NCBI RefSeq assembly: GCF_900176415.1
Contig: NZ_FWXO01000004.1
Coordinates: 1-64,000 of the forward strand
DNA length: 64,000 bases
Source: Cellulophaga tyrosinoxydans
Lineage (GTDB): Bacteria > Bacteroidota > Bacteroidia > Flavobacteriales > Flavobacteriaceae
Direction: 5' to 3'
Below, in pieces: positions 34,563 to 42,847 of the stretch. The notes under the pieces were generated by a model. That model was not told the origin of the DNA. It saw only the letters and a program-made list of their open reading frames with translations, and made no database searches. Position numbers and translations under genes: made by a program. Numbering within the stretch: the stretch's first letter is position 1; each line of letters starts with the position of its first letter.

Positions 34563-34751
34563 TTAAACCATTCGTCTGTTTTGATGTATTCTGTTTAATT
34601 TACTCGGCTTTGAAACGGATTGTTTTTTAACAATTTGTTTAAAAACTAATTTTAACTTCCTTTTTAGTACACTTTTAAATTCGATAAAATCATAGCCTAA
34701 TTTCAAAATAGCACCTCTGCCTTTTTCAAGTTTTGTGTTAGATGTTTTCAT
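34563..34751 (-). CDS. Small basic protein within the repair operon
   Basis: This 62-residue frame lies between the radical SAM and TIGR03915 genes and reads the same way (29 and 16 bp gaps). It is very rich in Lys and Arg (KSVLKRKLKLVFKQIVKKQ) with a predicted helix and no recognised domain. Position and spacing support a real gene. The composition is partly that of A+T-rich random frames, so protein evidence would be needed. Confidence 0.4.
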   Translation of the reverse strand: MKTSNTKLEKGRGAILKLGYDFIEFKSVLKRKLKLVFKQIVKKQSVSKPSKLNRIHQNRRMV

Positions 34752-34780
34752 AATTTTAAAATATAATTAGCTTGTCTTTT

Positions 34781-36043
34781 TTAATTGAATAATGAAAGTT
34801 GGCTACTATAATTACTTCTAAATTTTCCTTGAGAATTCTGCAAAATCAACCCCTTTATTTGTATCGCCTGTAAATCTTTATGCGTATAATCATTGCCATT
34901 GCAAACCATAAAATATTTAGCTCTATTTAAAGCCACCCCAATTTTTTTAAGATGATCAAAGCTCAACCTTCTATACTTTCTAGCATTGATTATTTTGTAA
35001 ACAGAGTTCATTCCTAATCCAGGAATTCGCGCAAGCATTCTTGGCTCTGCAGTATTAACATCAATTGGAAACTGTGATAAATTACGCAAAGCCCAACTCA
35101 ATTTTGGATCTATGTCCACATCAAGATTTGGATGCGAATCATTCAGTATTTCGTTAACACTAAATCCGTAAAAGCGTAACAACCAATCTGTTTGATATAA
35201 TCTATTTTCACGCAACATAGGCACTTCTGAACCAATAGCTGGTAACCTACTATCGTCTGCAATAGGTACATAACCAGAGTAATACACCCTTTTCATGTTA
35301 TAGTTTTTATAATAATGGGTAGCAGAATACATAATATCTTTATCAGATTCGCCTGTGGCTCCTATAATCATTTGTGTACTTTGGCCTGCAGGAGCATATT
35401 TGGGCGTGCTTTTGATTATTTTCTTTTCTGCTTTGTACAATAAAATTTCATTCTTAACCTTCAGCATTGGTTTAGTAAAATCTTCATGTTTTTTATCAGG
35501 AGCTAATAATTTTAATCCAGAAATTGTGGGAACCTCAATATTCACTGATAAACGATCTGCGTACAAACCAGCTTCATACATTAATTCATCACTTGCTCCA
35601 GGAATGGATTTTAAATGTATATAGCCATTAAAATTTTCCTCCAAGCGTAATTTTTTAGCCACAGCAACTAAGCGTTCCATAGTATAATCAGGACTTTTGA
35701 AGATACCCGAACTCAAAAACAAGCCTTCTATATAATTACGTCTGTAAAAATTAATAGTAAGATCTACCGCTTCTTGTATCTTAAAAGCAGCTCTTTTTAT
35801 ATCATTGCTTTTTCTGGTTACACAATAGGCACAATCAAAAATGCAATGATTGGTAAGTAGAATTTTTAGTAAAGAAACACAACGACCATCCTCAGTGTAC
35901 GTATGGCAAATTCCCATTCCTGTGCTATCTCCAAGTCCTTTATTCTTATTAGAACGATTGCTTCCGCTACTAGAGCAAGAAACATCATACTTGGCCGCAT
36001 CTGCCAATATATTTAGTTTTTCTTTTATTCTTTCAAAAGACAT
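34781..36043 (-). CDS. Radical SAM protein, putative DNA modification/repair (TIGR03916 type)
   Basis: The 420-residue protein has the radical SAM cluster-binding motif in LTNHCIFDCAYCVTRKSND (CxxxCxxC as CIFDCAYC, near residues 67-74) and a C-terminal helix-hairpin-helix DNA-binding region (FPIDVNTAEPRMLARIPGLG, YKIINARKYRRLSFDHLKKI). The N-terminus LNILADAAKYDVSCSSSGS is typical of the family paired with TIGR03915. It probably acts on DNA or nucleic acid bases by a radical mechanism; the substrate is unknown. It is divergent from the XRE/S24 repressor gene, with paired operators between them. Confidence 0.9.
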   Translation of the reverse strand: MSFERIKEKLNILADAAKYDVSCSSSGSNRSNKNKGLGDSTGMGICHTYTEDGRCVSLLKILLTNHCIFDCAYCVTRKSNDIKRAAFKIQEAVDLTINFYRRNYIEGLFLSSGIFKSPDYTMERLVAVAKKLRLEENFNGYIHLKSIPGASDELMYEAGLYADRLSVNIEVPTISGLKLLAPDKKHEDFTKPMLKVKNEILLYKAEKKIIKSTPKYAPAGQSTQMIIGATGESDKDIMYSATHYYKNYNMKRVYYSGYVPIADDSRLPAIGSEVPMLRENRLYQTDWLLRFYGFSVNEILNDSHPNLDVDIDPKLSWALRNLSQFPIDVNTAEPRMLARIPGLGMNSVYKIINARKYRRLSFDHLKKIGVALNRAKYFMVCNGNDYTHKDLQAIQIKGLILQNSQGKFRSNYSSQLSLFN

Positions 36044-36060
36044 AATCTTGAATTGTAATT

Positions 36061-36141
36061 ATTCCAAATTTATGGAAATATTCCTAATTATGGAATTTTT
36101 CCATATTAAATTTTGGAATATATCCAAATTGTGTATATTTG
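36061..36141. promoter_or_regulatory. Divergent promoter region with repeated TTCC/GGAA and TTTGG/CCAAA palindromes
   Basis: Three dyads lie in 68 bp: TTCC-N8-GGAA at 36062-36077, the near-perfect ATTCCTAATTATGGAAT at 36080-36096, and TTTGG-N7-CCAAA at about 36112-36128, with an overlapping TTCC-N12-GGAA at 36099-36118. A plus-strand -7 box TATATTTG is at 36134-36141 with a TTG at 36113-36115 (18-bp spacing) inside the third dyad. A minus-strand -7 box TAAATTTG is at 36065-36072 inside the first. A repressor bound here would block both promoters. The adjacent XRE/S24 protein is the obvious candidate. Confidence 0.65.
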
Positions 36142-36159
36142 ACTTATTACTAAAGGATT

Positions 36160-36918
36160 ATGGAAAACGAAATTACCCTGAAACGTTTTATTGAAATACG
36201 AAGAGATTTGGGTTTTACCCAAGCAGAATTTGCCGCAATCATTGGTGTATCTAATACTACAGCGGATATTGAGCGAGGCAGAACTAAACTTTCTGGGAAA
36301 ATTGTTGCTGAGCTTTTAAAGCAATATAAAATTAATCCACTATGGTTATTTGGCGAAAGTGACACCAAATATATTGAAACTTCGCACACGAGCGTCATTC
36401 CAAAAGTTGTTACCGTTGATTCTGCCGATCGAGAAAATATGGTATTGGTAAATGCAAAAGCTGCAGCTGGTTATCCACAGAATATTCAAGATACGAGTTG
36501 GTATCAGCAATTACCAGCATTTGATTTGCCTATCCCGGAGTTTAGAAATGCTACCTATAGAGGCTTTCAAGTAGAAGGAGATAGTATGTTACCTAATTTA
36601 AGGCCGGGGGAGTGGGTACTAGCCAAAGCCATTGAGCACATAGATGATGTGAGTCCTAATAAAATTTATGTGGTCGTATTACAAGATGCTGTTTTGGTGA
36701 AAAAAGTAATTAAAAAGCCAAATTCTAATAACGTGACTTTAGTTTCTTTAAATGAGAATTACCCTCCGTATGAAATAAAACCGTTCCAGATTCAAGAGAT
36801 TTGGCAAGTAAATAGTAAAATTACTTTTGGTATTGATGCTACCACAGAAACTGGACTTTTAAAACAATTGCAAGAATCTATGGAAGAATTGAAGCGTCAG
36901 TTGAAAAATAAGAATTAA
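36160..36918 (+). CDS. XRE/S24 LexA-like self-cleaving repressor
   Basis: The 252-residue protein has an N-terminal helix-turn-helix of XRE type (about 8-62; FTQAEFAAIIGVSNTTADIERGR split around residues 19-41). A linker follows, then a LexA/S24 peptidase domain (about 95-225). The self-cleavage signature AAAGYP (101-106, scissile Ala-Gly), the catalytic Ser in GDSM (S142) and the Lys in VLVKKV (about 181) are all present. A short C-terminal coiled coil follows. Such proteins repress genes until RecA filaments trigger self-cleavage. Palindromes in the divergent promoter suggest that it controls itself and the radical SAM repair operon. Confidence 0.88.
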   Translation: MENEITLKRFIEIRRDLGFTQAEFAAIIGVSNTTADIERGRTKLSGKIVAELLKQYKINPLWLFGESDTKYIETSHTSVIPKVVTVDSADRENMVLVNAKAAAGYPQNIQDTSWYQQLPAFDLPIPEFRNATYRGFQVEGDSMLPNLRPGEWVLAKAIEHIDDVSPNKIYVVVLQDAVLVKKVIKKPNSNNVTLVSLNENYPPYEIKPFQIQEIWQVNSKITFGIDATTETGLLKQLQESMEELKRQLKNKN

Positions 36919-36928
36919 GTAATTTAAT

Positions 36929-37693
36929 TTAATTTATTAAGGTTTTATCATTTCTGTTTCTATTGTTTTGAATGTAACTTCTTCTAATCTTAATAAACTT
37001 AAATCTTAAATCATCATAAACGAGACTTGCCACTAAAATCAAGGCGCCAAATATCAAAGTATTTAATTTGAAATTAAATCTTGAATACAAAAGGCCACCA
37101 AGGATACCGCCTGCAAAAAAGAATAAAATAATATAAATTCGAAGTTTAATATTTGATTTGAGTTTATCTCTTTGTGGATGTGACTTCGGAAAAAATAGCT
37201 GAGAAATATCAATTCCTAAGTCAGTAAAAAGCCCAGTTAAATGGGTAGTTCGCACAACTGCATTTGAAATTTTAGTTACAAAAGAGTTTTGAAGCCCCAT
37301 AGCAAATAGAAGCAAACAAACAATTAGATTTGGATATGTAATTAGCACAAAATTACTAGTTACTCCTATAGCAATTAATATTATACACTCTAGTATTGTC
37401 GGTAGTAGAAATATGTGATGTTGCTTATTTTCTTTTAATTTTTCAATTAAAAAACTAGATAAAAAGGAACCAAAAAGAAAAGAGAAAATATATAGAAAAT
37501 AAATTGTTCCTTTCCAGAATTCAAAATTAGCAACATCATTTATAAATAGAGCAAAATGTCCGGTGACATTTGTAGTCAATTCCTTAAAAGACAAAAAACC
37601 TGTAACATTAACTATTCCTGCAACAAAAGACAGAACTGTAGCAATACGCAGATTATGTTTTAAAGTTCTACTTTTTCCTTGATGCCGGAACAT
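36929..37693 (-). CDS. DUF1275 (YoaK-type) membrane protein
   Basis: The 254-residue inner membrane protein has about six TM helices. The DUF1275 signatures are AGIVNVTGFLSFKELTTNVTGH near the start (split here by residues 25-46), LFAMGLQNSFVTKI and VVRTTHLTGLFTDLGIDIS. The function is unknown; some members are annotated as possible transporters. A basic C-terminal tail ends RSYIQNNRNRN. It is convergent with the repressor gene (10-bp gap). Confidence 0.85.
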   Translation of the reverse strand: MFRHQGKSRTLKHNLRIATVLSFVAGIVNVTGFLSFKELTTNVTGHFALFINDVANFEFWKGTIYFLYIFSFLFGSFLSSFLIEKLKENKQHHIFLLPTILECIILIAIGVTSNFVLITYPNLIVCLLLFAMGLQNSFVTKISNAVVRTTHLTGLFTDLGIDISQLFFPKSHPQRDKLKSNIKLRIYIILFFFAGGILGGLLYSRFNFKLNTLIFGALILVASLVYDDLRFKFIKIRRSYIQNNRNRNDKTLIN

Positions 37694-37730
37694 TTTTTTA
37701 TAGAATTAAATGTTTTTTGCTTACTGTTAA

Positions 37731-38012
37731 TTATTCATACACACAATTATATGATGTTTCTTCACTAACTTTTACATTAAAAGAACTATTGGCCTCTACT
37801 TTAAAAGTTTCGAATGGTTTATAGGTTTTCCATGTTGTTTCACCTTTTAATTGCACTTGCATGTTGCCAGAAATAACAGTCATAAATTCTACGGTACTTG
37901 TACCAAAAGTATATTCTCCTGGCTTCATAACACCAACAGTTGCTTTACCATTTTTATTTTCGTAAGCTACAGATATCACGGTATTATCAAAATAGGTATT
38001 TGTTTTAAACAT
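37731..38012 (-). CDS. ppnP: Pyrimidine/purine nucleoside phosphorylase PpnP
   Basis: The 93-residue single cupin (DUF1255) has the family sequence VGVMKPGEYTFGTSTVEFM, VISGNMQVQLKGE and YKPFETFKVEANSSF. The E. coli homologue phosphorolyses several nucleosides. The length and motifs fit the family. Cytoplasmic, single gene, reading the same way as its neighbours. Confidence 0.92.
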   Translation of the reverse strand: MFKTNTYFDNTVISVAYENKNGKATVGVMKPGEYTFGTSTVEFMTVISGNMQVQLKGETTWKTYKPFETFKVEANSSFNVKVSEETSYNCVYE

Positions 38013-38104
38013 ATAATTAAAGAATTAAATTTTTGGTAAATCTAAATAGAATTTAGCAGGAATAAATACGCTTCACAAAGCCTAAAAATTTTGTGCTATT
38101 TAAA

Positions 38105-38257
38105 TTATTTTTCAACTTCTTTCGATTTCTTAATGATCGCTTTCAATCGTTGCTTACGCAGTTCTTTTTCATCTCGTTGCTTATTAATTTTCCTATTCAT
38201 AAGCTTGCTATGCTTAGCTTTGTTTTTGGTGTTTTTTTCTTTTCCTTTCTTAGGCAT
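38105..38257 (-). CDS. Small very basic protein (50 residues)
   Basis: The frame from ATG 38257 to TAA 38105 encodes MPKKGKEKNTKNKAKHSKL and continues with helical Lys/Arg/Glu-rich sequence ending AIIKKSKEVEK. There are about 20 Lys or Arg residues in 50. Composition and size suggest a nucleic-acid- or ribosome-associated protein, but no family is named. It starts 3 bp after the stop of 38261-38977, the close spacing expected of an operon partner. Confidence 0.6.
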   Translation of the reverse strand: MPKKGKEKNTKNKAKHSKLMNRKINKQRDEKELRKQRLKAIIKKSKEVEK

Positions 38258-38260
38258 AAT

Positions 38261-38977
38261 TTATTCATTATAAGCGCGTACTTCACCCATATCTAAAGTT
38301 ACCGGACCAATTTTATGTGAAACAGGAAGAAAAACTCCATTTTCCATCACCTGCCAATCATCCCATGTTGCTTTTAGTCCGCCAATAGGAATAATTTTCA
38401 CCCACATTTTAAAACTAATAGGAAATCCATTTTCTTGTAATTCCCACAAATACGAATCTCCTGGCGTTGTTCCTCCAGATTTATACGTTACCAAAAGCGC
38501 TTCCGAACCATTTTCTAATGTTACTATTGATCTGGTTGTTCCCGAATCAAAAACTTTAAAAGGGGCAACAAGCCAAAAAGAATCGTTATTAAAATATGCT
38601 AAGGCTTTACTTATCAATTTTAATTTTTCAGATCCAATTACCCGTTTTCCATTATCAAAAACAATACTTTTATTGGTCTTATTTAAATTTAAATTCACCA
38701 AGTATTTACTCCATTTTACTTCAACTTTGCCATTTTCTTTATCCCATTTATAACTGTGTCTACCACCTGCAAATGACCATTCTAAAAAGCGCGTACTTTC
38801 ATATTCGGAGTTTTTTACGGCTATTAACATTTTTTGAGCTAGTGCATCTGCATCATTAGGATTAGTGCCTATAGGAAGTGATTCATTAAAACTAAAATAT
38901 AGAATACCCGCTGTGAGCATAAGTAATCCCAAGACAATTAATAACACTTTAAAAGCGCGTTTTAGAAATCTATTCAT
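38261..38977 (-). CDS. Membrane-anchored hypothetical protein
   Basis: The 238-residue protein has one N-terminal TM helix after a basic start (MNRFLKRAFKVLLIVLGLLM, continuing to about 28). The periplasmic part is strand-rich (EWSFAGGRHSYKWDKENGKV, GGTTPGDSYLWELQENGFPI, MWVKIIPIGGLKATWDDWQ). This resembles the LolA-like beta half-barrel seen in several Bacteroidota hypothetical families, but the match is by shape only. It lies between the gamma-glutamyltransferase gene (10 bp) and the small basic protein (3 bp), probably in one transcript. Confidence 0.6.
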   Translation of the reverse strand: MNRFLKRAFKVLLIVLGLLMLTAGILYFSFNESLPIGTNPNDADALAQKMLIAVKNSEYESTRFLEWSFAGGRHSYKWDKENGKVEVKWSKYLVNLNLNKTNKSIVFDNGKRVIGSEKLKLISKALAYFNNDSFWLVAPFKVFDSGTTRSIVTLENGSEALLVTYKSGGTTPGDSYLWELQENGFPISFKMWVKIIPIGGLKATWDDWQVMENGVFLPVSHKIGPVTLDMGEVRAYNE

Positions 38978-38987
38978 CTTCTAATTT

Positions 38988-40676
38988 TTAAAATCCGACT
39001 GCCTTATCATCACCACGCCTATCGGCACCACCTTCTAATTGACCATTAGGCAACACAAGAATTGCATCTACTTTACCGATTATCGTATTGTTTTCTATGT
39101 TAACTTGATATCCCTTGGCTTTTAAATTTGTAATTAGTTCTGGTGAAAATCCATCTGGTTCAAAAATTAGAACATCAGGCACCCATTGATGATGAAATCT
39201 AGGCGCATTAACTGCTTCTTGCATACTTAAGTTGAATTCGTAAGTATTTAAAATTGTTTCAGCTACTGCAGTGATAATAGTGGATCCGCCTGGTGTACCA
39301 ACGACCATCCATAATTTTCCATCTTTTTCCACAATTGTAGGCGTCATGCTACTAAGCATACGCTTCTCTGGTTGTATATTATTTGCCTCTGCACCTATTA
39401 AACCAAACATATTAGGTACACCAGCTTTGGAACTAAAATCGTCCATTTCATTATTTAAAAAGAAACCTAATTCATCACAATACAATTTAGAACCAAAATT
39501 ACCATTTAAGGTAGTAGTTACAGAAACAGCATTGCCATCGGCATCTATAATAGAGTAGTGGGTTGTTTCCATACTTTCTACAACCTCCACTTTACCATGT
39601 GAAACGGCTTCAGAACTTGTAGCTTTGTCAAAAGAAAAATTGGACATGCGTTGTTTTAAATACGAATCTTTTAAAAGATAATCTAAAGGTATTTCCACGA
39701 AATCAGGATCACCTAAATAGTAATTTCTATCGGCATAGGATCGTCTGAAAGCTTCTGTTAATACTTGAATGGTTTTCTCTGAATTATGTCCGAATGTAGC
39801 GAGATCATAAGGCTTAATCATTTTAAATATCTGATTCATCGTAACACCACCACTGCTTGGTGGAGCCATAGAAATAATATTTAAATCTTTATAATTAAAC
39901 CGTACAGGATCGCGCCAAACTGCTTGATATCTTGCAAGATCTTCTTCAGTTACAAAACCACCATTTTTTTGGATAAATGCTGCTAATTTCTGAGCAATTT
40001 CTCCTTTGTAAAATCCGTCATGACCTCGTTCTTGAATTATTTTTAAAGTTTTTGCCAATGCTGGATATTTGATTACATCGCCTGCGTTATAAACGGAAGC
40101 AAATTTAGTGCTATCGCTATTTACTTCAATAAAAGTTTTCCGATAGCCTTTAAGTATTTCTGCTTGTTTTTCAGTGACTTTAACACCATTTTCAGCTAAA
40201 GCAATTACTGGTTCAAAGATATCTTTTAGAGATAGTTTCCCTAGCTTTTTATGCACTTCTATAATTCCTGCAATGGAACCTGGTACCCCCACCGAAGTTG
40301 CTCCTTTTGTGCTCATATCGGGAATTACATTACCTAAAGAATCTAAGTACATATCGCGATGTGCAGATAATGGTGCTTTTTCTCTAAAATCTAAAGTACC
40401 CACTTCTCCAGTATTTTTTCTGTAGACCATAAAACCGCCACCACCTATATTACCGGCTCTAGGGTAGGCCACGGCTAATGCTAATTGTGTACCAACCATA
40501 GCATCGAAAGCATTTCCGCCCTTCGCCATAATGTCAGCACCAATTTTAGAGGCTTCCTCACGCGCAGAAACAACCATCGCTTTTTGGGTTACCAATCCTG
40601 TAGGAGTAATTGCCTGCTGGTTTTTACAGTTGATAAAAACAAATAGAACTAAAAATAAATAGCTATACTTTTTCAT
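38988..40676 (-). CDS. ggt: Gamma-glutamyltransferase (lipoprotein form)
   Basis: The 562-residue protein has a lipoprotein signal (KKYSYLFLVLFVFINC). The Ntn-hydrolase signatures are GGNAFDAMVGTQLALAV, GNIGGGGFMVYR, and the autoprocessing site before ETTHYSIIDADGNAVSVT, where the Thr of TTHYS is the nucleophile of the small subunit. SSMTPTIV and GTPGGSTIIT complete the glutamyl-binding site. It cleaves the gamma-glutamyl bond of glutathione and related peptides in the periplasm. The final motif ADRRGDDKAVGF is typical. Confidence 0.95.
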   Translation of the reverse strand: MKKYSYLFLVLFVFINCKNQQAITPTGLVTQKAMVVSAREEASKIGADIMAKGGNAFDAMVGTQLALAVAYPRAGNIGGGGFMVYRKNTGEVGTLDFREKAPLSAHRDMYLDSLGNVIPDMSTKGATSVGVPGSIAGIIEVHKKLGKLSLKDIFEPVIALAENGVKVTEKQAEILKGYRKTFIEVNSDSTKFASVYNAGDVIKYPALAKTLKIIQERGHDGFYKGEIAQKLAAFIQKNGGFVTEEDLARYQAVWRDPVRFNYKDLNIISMAPPSSGGVTMNQIFKMIKPYDLATFGHNSEKTIQVLTEAFRRSYADRNYYLGDPDFVEIPLDYLLKDSYLKQRMSNFSFDKATSSEAVSHGKVEVVESMETTHYSIIDADGNAVSVTTTLNGNFGSKLYCDELGFFLNNEMDDFSSKAGVPNMFGLIGAEANNIQPEKRMLSSMTPTIVEKDGKLWMVVGTPGGSTIITAVAETILNTYEFNLSMQEAVNAPRFHHQWVPDVLIFEPDGFSPELITNLKAKGYQVNIENNTIIGKVDAILVLPNGQLEGGADRRGDDKAVGF

Positions 40677-40711
40677 ATATTGTTATGATTTTTCAAACCT
40701 GTTGATTTTAT

Positions 40712-41296
40712 TTAAAGTGAAATATATTTTTGTTTAGAAAAACTAATTAATTCTTCGAAAAAGATAGTGAATTCTTTTTCAAATTCTACGTAATAAGTTT
40801 CTAAATCTAGAATCGCAAAATTCATTTTAGACCTATTTTTGGTTCTCCTATTCATACCATCCAAAACACGACTAATCCCTTCCATTTTTGAATAATTAAA
40901 AATCCAATTATCAGCAATCATATAAGGCATTATATGTCTTGTGGCATCGGGCAGTATTTCGTAGTTATTCTCTAATAAATCATAAAAATTATCCACAAAA
41001 GTATCTAAAGGAATGTCGGAATAATTTGGCCAATTTTTGGCTAAAAAGTGATCGTAAAAAATATCGACAATAATCCCACTATAATGGCTATAGTTTTCGT
41101 GAAGTCTTTTAGTGCTTTTTCTTACCGTTGGATGCGCATCAGTGAACGTATCTATATGTCTATGCAATTTTATACCTTTCTGTACACGTTCGGGTAAATG
41201 CTTGTATTTGTTGCCGCGAATGCTATCTGCAATAAAATTACCGAGGGTTATTTCCTCATCACCAAAGGATAAATATATATGTGCTAAAAAATTCAT
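40712..41296 (-). CDS. Acyl carrier protein phosphodiesterase-like protein
   Basis: The 194-residue protein matches the AcpH (DUF479) family of HD-like hydrolases: MNFLAHIYLSFGDEEITLGNFIADSIRG, split over residues 1-28, then GIKLHRHIDTFTDAHP and GIIVDIFYDHFLAKNW. The His and Asp residues in HRHIDTFTD and DIFYDHF are the probable metal ligands. AcpH removes phosphopantetheine from acyl carrier protein in E. coli. Activity in this lineage is assumed. It is divergent from the phosphohexomutase gene. Confidence 0.85.
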   Translation of the reverse strand: MNFLAHIYLSFGDEEITLGNFIADSIRGNKYKHLPERVQKGIKLHRHIDTFTDAHPTVRKSTKRLHENYSHYSGIIVDIFYDHFLAKNWPNYSDIPLDTFVDNFYDLLENNYEILPDATRHIMPYMIADNWIFNYSKMEGISRVLDGMNRRTKNRSKMNFAILDLETYYVEFEKEFTIFFEELISFSKQKYISL

Positions 41297-41363
41297 AGGA
41301 CGAAAGAAAGACTATTCCTATCGAATTTACAAATAAGTCTACTAGCTTTTAGGTCTATACCTT

Positions 41364-41371
41364 TATATTTG
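41364..41371 (+). promoter_or_regulatory. Putative -7 box of the phosphohexomutase gene
   Basis: TATATTTG lies 20 bp before the ATG at 41392 and fits TAnnTTTG. No -33 TTG at proper spacing was found. Confidence 0.4.
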
Positions 41372-41391
41372 CAAAAAACTTATTAATAACT

Positions 41392-42780
41392 ATGACACTA
41401 ATTAAATCTATTTCTGGAATACGTGGAACCATTGGCGGTAAGCCAGGTGATAATTTAACGCCAATCGATGCTGTAAAATTTGCTGCGGCCTATGGCATAT
41501 GGTTAAAAGTGTATTCTAAAAAAGAAAAACTAAAAGTAGTTATTGGTAGGGATGCACGTTTATCTGGTGAAATGATCCAAAATATTGTGGTTTCTACTTT
41601 AGTAGGGTTAGGGATAGATGTTATCGATTTAGATTTATCTACAACACCTACAGTGGAAATTGCTGTGCCGCTGGAAAATGCCGATGGTGGTATAATTTTA
41701 ACCGCAAGTCATAATCCAAAACAATGGAACGCCCTTAAATTATTAAATGAAAAAGGTGAGTTTTTAGATGCTGCTCAAGGTGCAATTATCTTAGACATAG
41801 CAGAAAAGGAAGATTTTAATTTTTCTGAAGTGGATGATTTAGGTACTATTACCAAAAATGATTCTTACATAGACATACATATTGATGAAGTATTAGAACT
41901 TCCTTTGGTAGACGCTGATACAATTAGAGCAGCCAAATTCAAAGTGGTGGTTGATGGTGTTAATTCTACAGGTGGAATTGCTATTCCCAAACTTCTTAAA
42001 GAATTAGGAGTAGAGGTTGTAGAATTGTACTGTGATCCTACCGGCCATTTTCCACACAATCCTGAACCATTAAAAGAGCATTTAGGAGATATTTGTGAAT
42101 TGGTAGTTAAAGAAAAAGCTGATTTCGGAATTGTTGTTGACCCAGATGTAGACCGTTTGGCATTTATTAGCAATGATGGTGAAATGTTTGGCGAAGAATA
42201 TACCCTAGTGGCTTGTGCTGATTATGTATTAGGTAAAACAAAAGGAAATACAGTATCTAACTTATCATCTTCTAGAGCTTTAAGAGATATCACCCAAAAG
42301 CATGGCGGAACGTATGAAGCTGCTGCAGTGGGTGAAGTAAATGTTGTGACTAAAATGAAAGCCAATAAAGCTATTATTGGTGGTGAAGGTAATGGCGGAA
42401 TCATTTACCCAGAAAGTCATTATGGAAGAGATTCATTAGTGGGTACCGCTTTATTTTTAATGTTAATGGCTGAAAAAGGTGGAACCGTAGCAGACTTAAG
42501 AGCTAGCTACCCTTCCTATTTCATGAGTAAGAAAAAAATTGAATTAACTCCTGGTTTAGATGTGGATGGCATTTTAGTCACTATGGCGGATAACTATAAA
42601 AATGAAGAAATTTCTACCATTGATGGCGTAAAGATCGATTTTCCTGAGAATTGGGTGCATTTAAGAAAATCTAATACAGAACCTATTATTAGAATATACA
42701 CCGAAGCTAAATCTCAATCCGAAGCAGATGCATTAGCCGACAGAATTATAGGTGAAATAAAAGAGATTGCTGGATTGTAA
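41392..42780 (+). CDS. glmM: Phosphohexomutase, GlmM/phosphoglucosamine mutase type
   Basis: The 462-residue alpha-D-phosphohexomutase has the four usual domains. The phosphoserine loop is ILTASHNPKQWNALKLL (Ser of ASHNP, near residue 105), the metal-binding loop DPDVDRLAF, the sugar-binding GEGNGGIIYP and the phosphate-binding RKSNTEPIIRIY. GlmM converts glucosamine 6-phosphate to the 1-phosphate for cell wall and lipopolysaccharide synthesis. Discrimination from phosphoglucomutase or phosphomannomutase by eye is not certain. It is followed by a strong bidirectional terminator. Confidence 0.88.
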   Translation: MTLIKSISGIRGTIGGKPGDNLTPIDAVKFAAAYGIWLKVYSKKEKLKVVIGRDARLSGEMIQNIVVSTLVGLGIDVIDLDLSTTPTVEIAVPLENADGGIILTASHNPKQWNALKLLNEKGEFLDAAQGAIILDIAEKEDFNFSEVDDLGTITKNDSYIDIHIDEVLELPLVDADTIRAAKFKVVVDGVNSTGGIAIPKLLKELGVEVVELYCDPTGHFPHNPEPLKEHLGDICELVVKEKADFGIVVDPDVDRLAFISNDGEMFGEEYTLVACADYVLGKTKGNTVSNLSSSRALRDITQKHGGTYEAAAVGEVNVVTKMKANKAIIGGEGNGGIIYPESHYGRDSLVGTALFLMLMAEKGGTVADLRASYPSYFMSKKKIELTPGLDVDGILVTMADNYKNEEISTIDGVKIDFPENWVHLRKSNTEPIIRIYTEAKSQSEADALADRIIGEIKEIAGL

Positions 42781-42813
42781 AACGATTATCTATTATTTAG
42801 CAACTTGAAATAC

Positions 42814-42847
42814 AAAAAGGGAGCGATTTAAAATCGCTCCCTTTTTT
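42814..42847. terminator. Strong bidirectional terminator
   Basis: GGGAGCGATTT (42819-42829) pairs perfectly with AAATCGCTCCC (42831-42841). The stem is flanked by an A-run and a T-run. It serves the convergent phosphohexomutase and acyltransferase genes, and overlaps the end of the latter. Confidence 0.9.
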
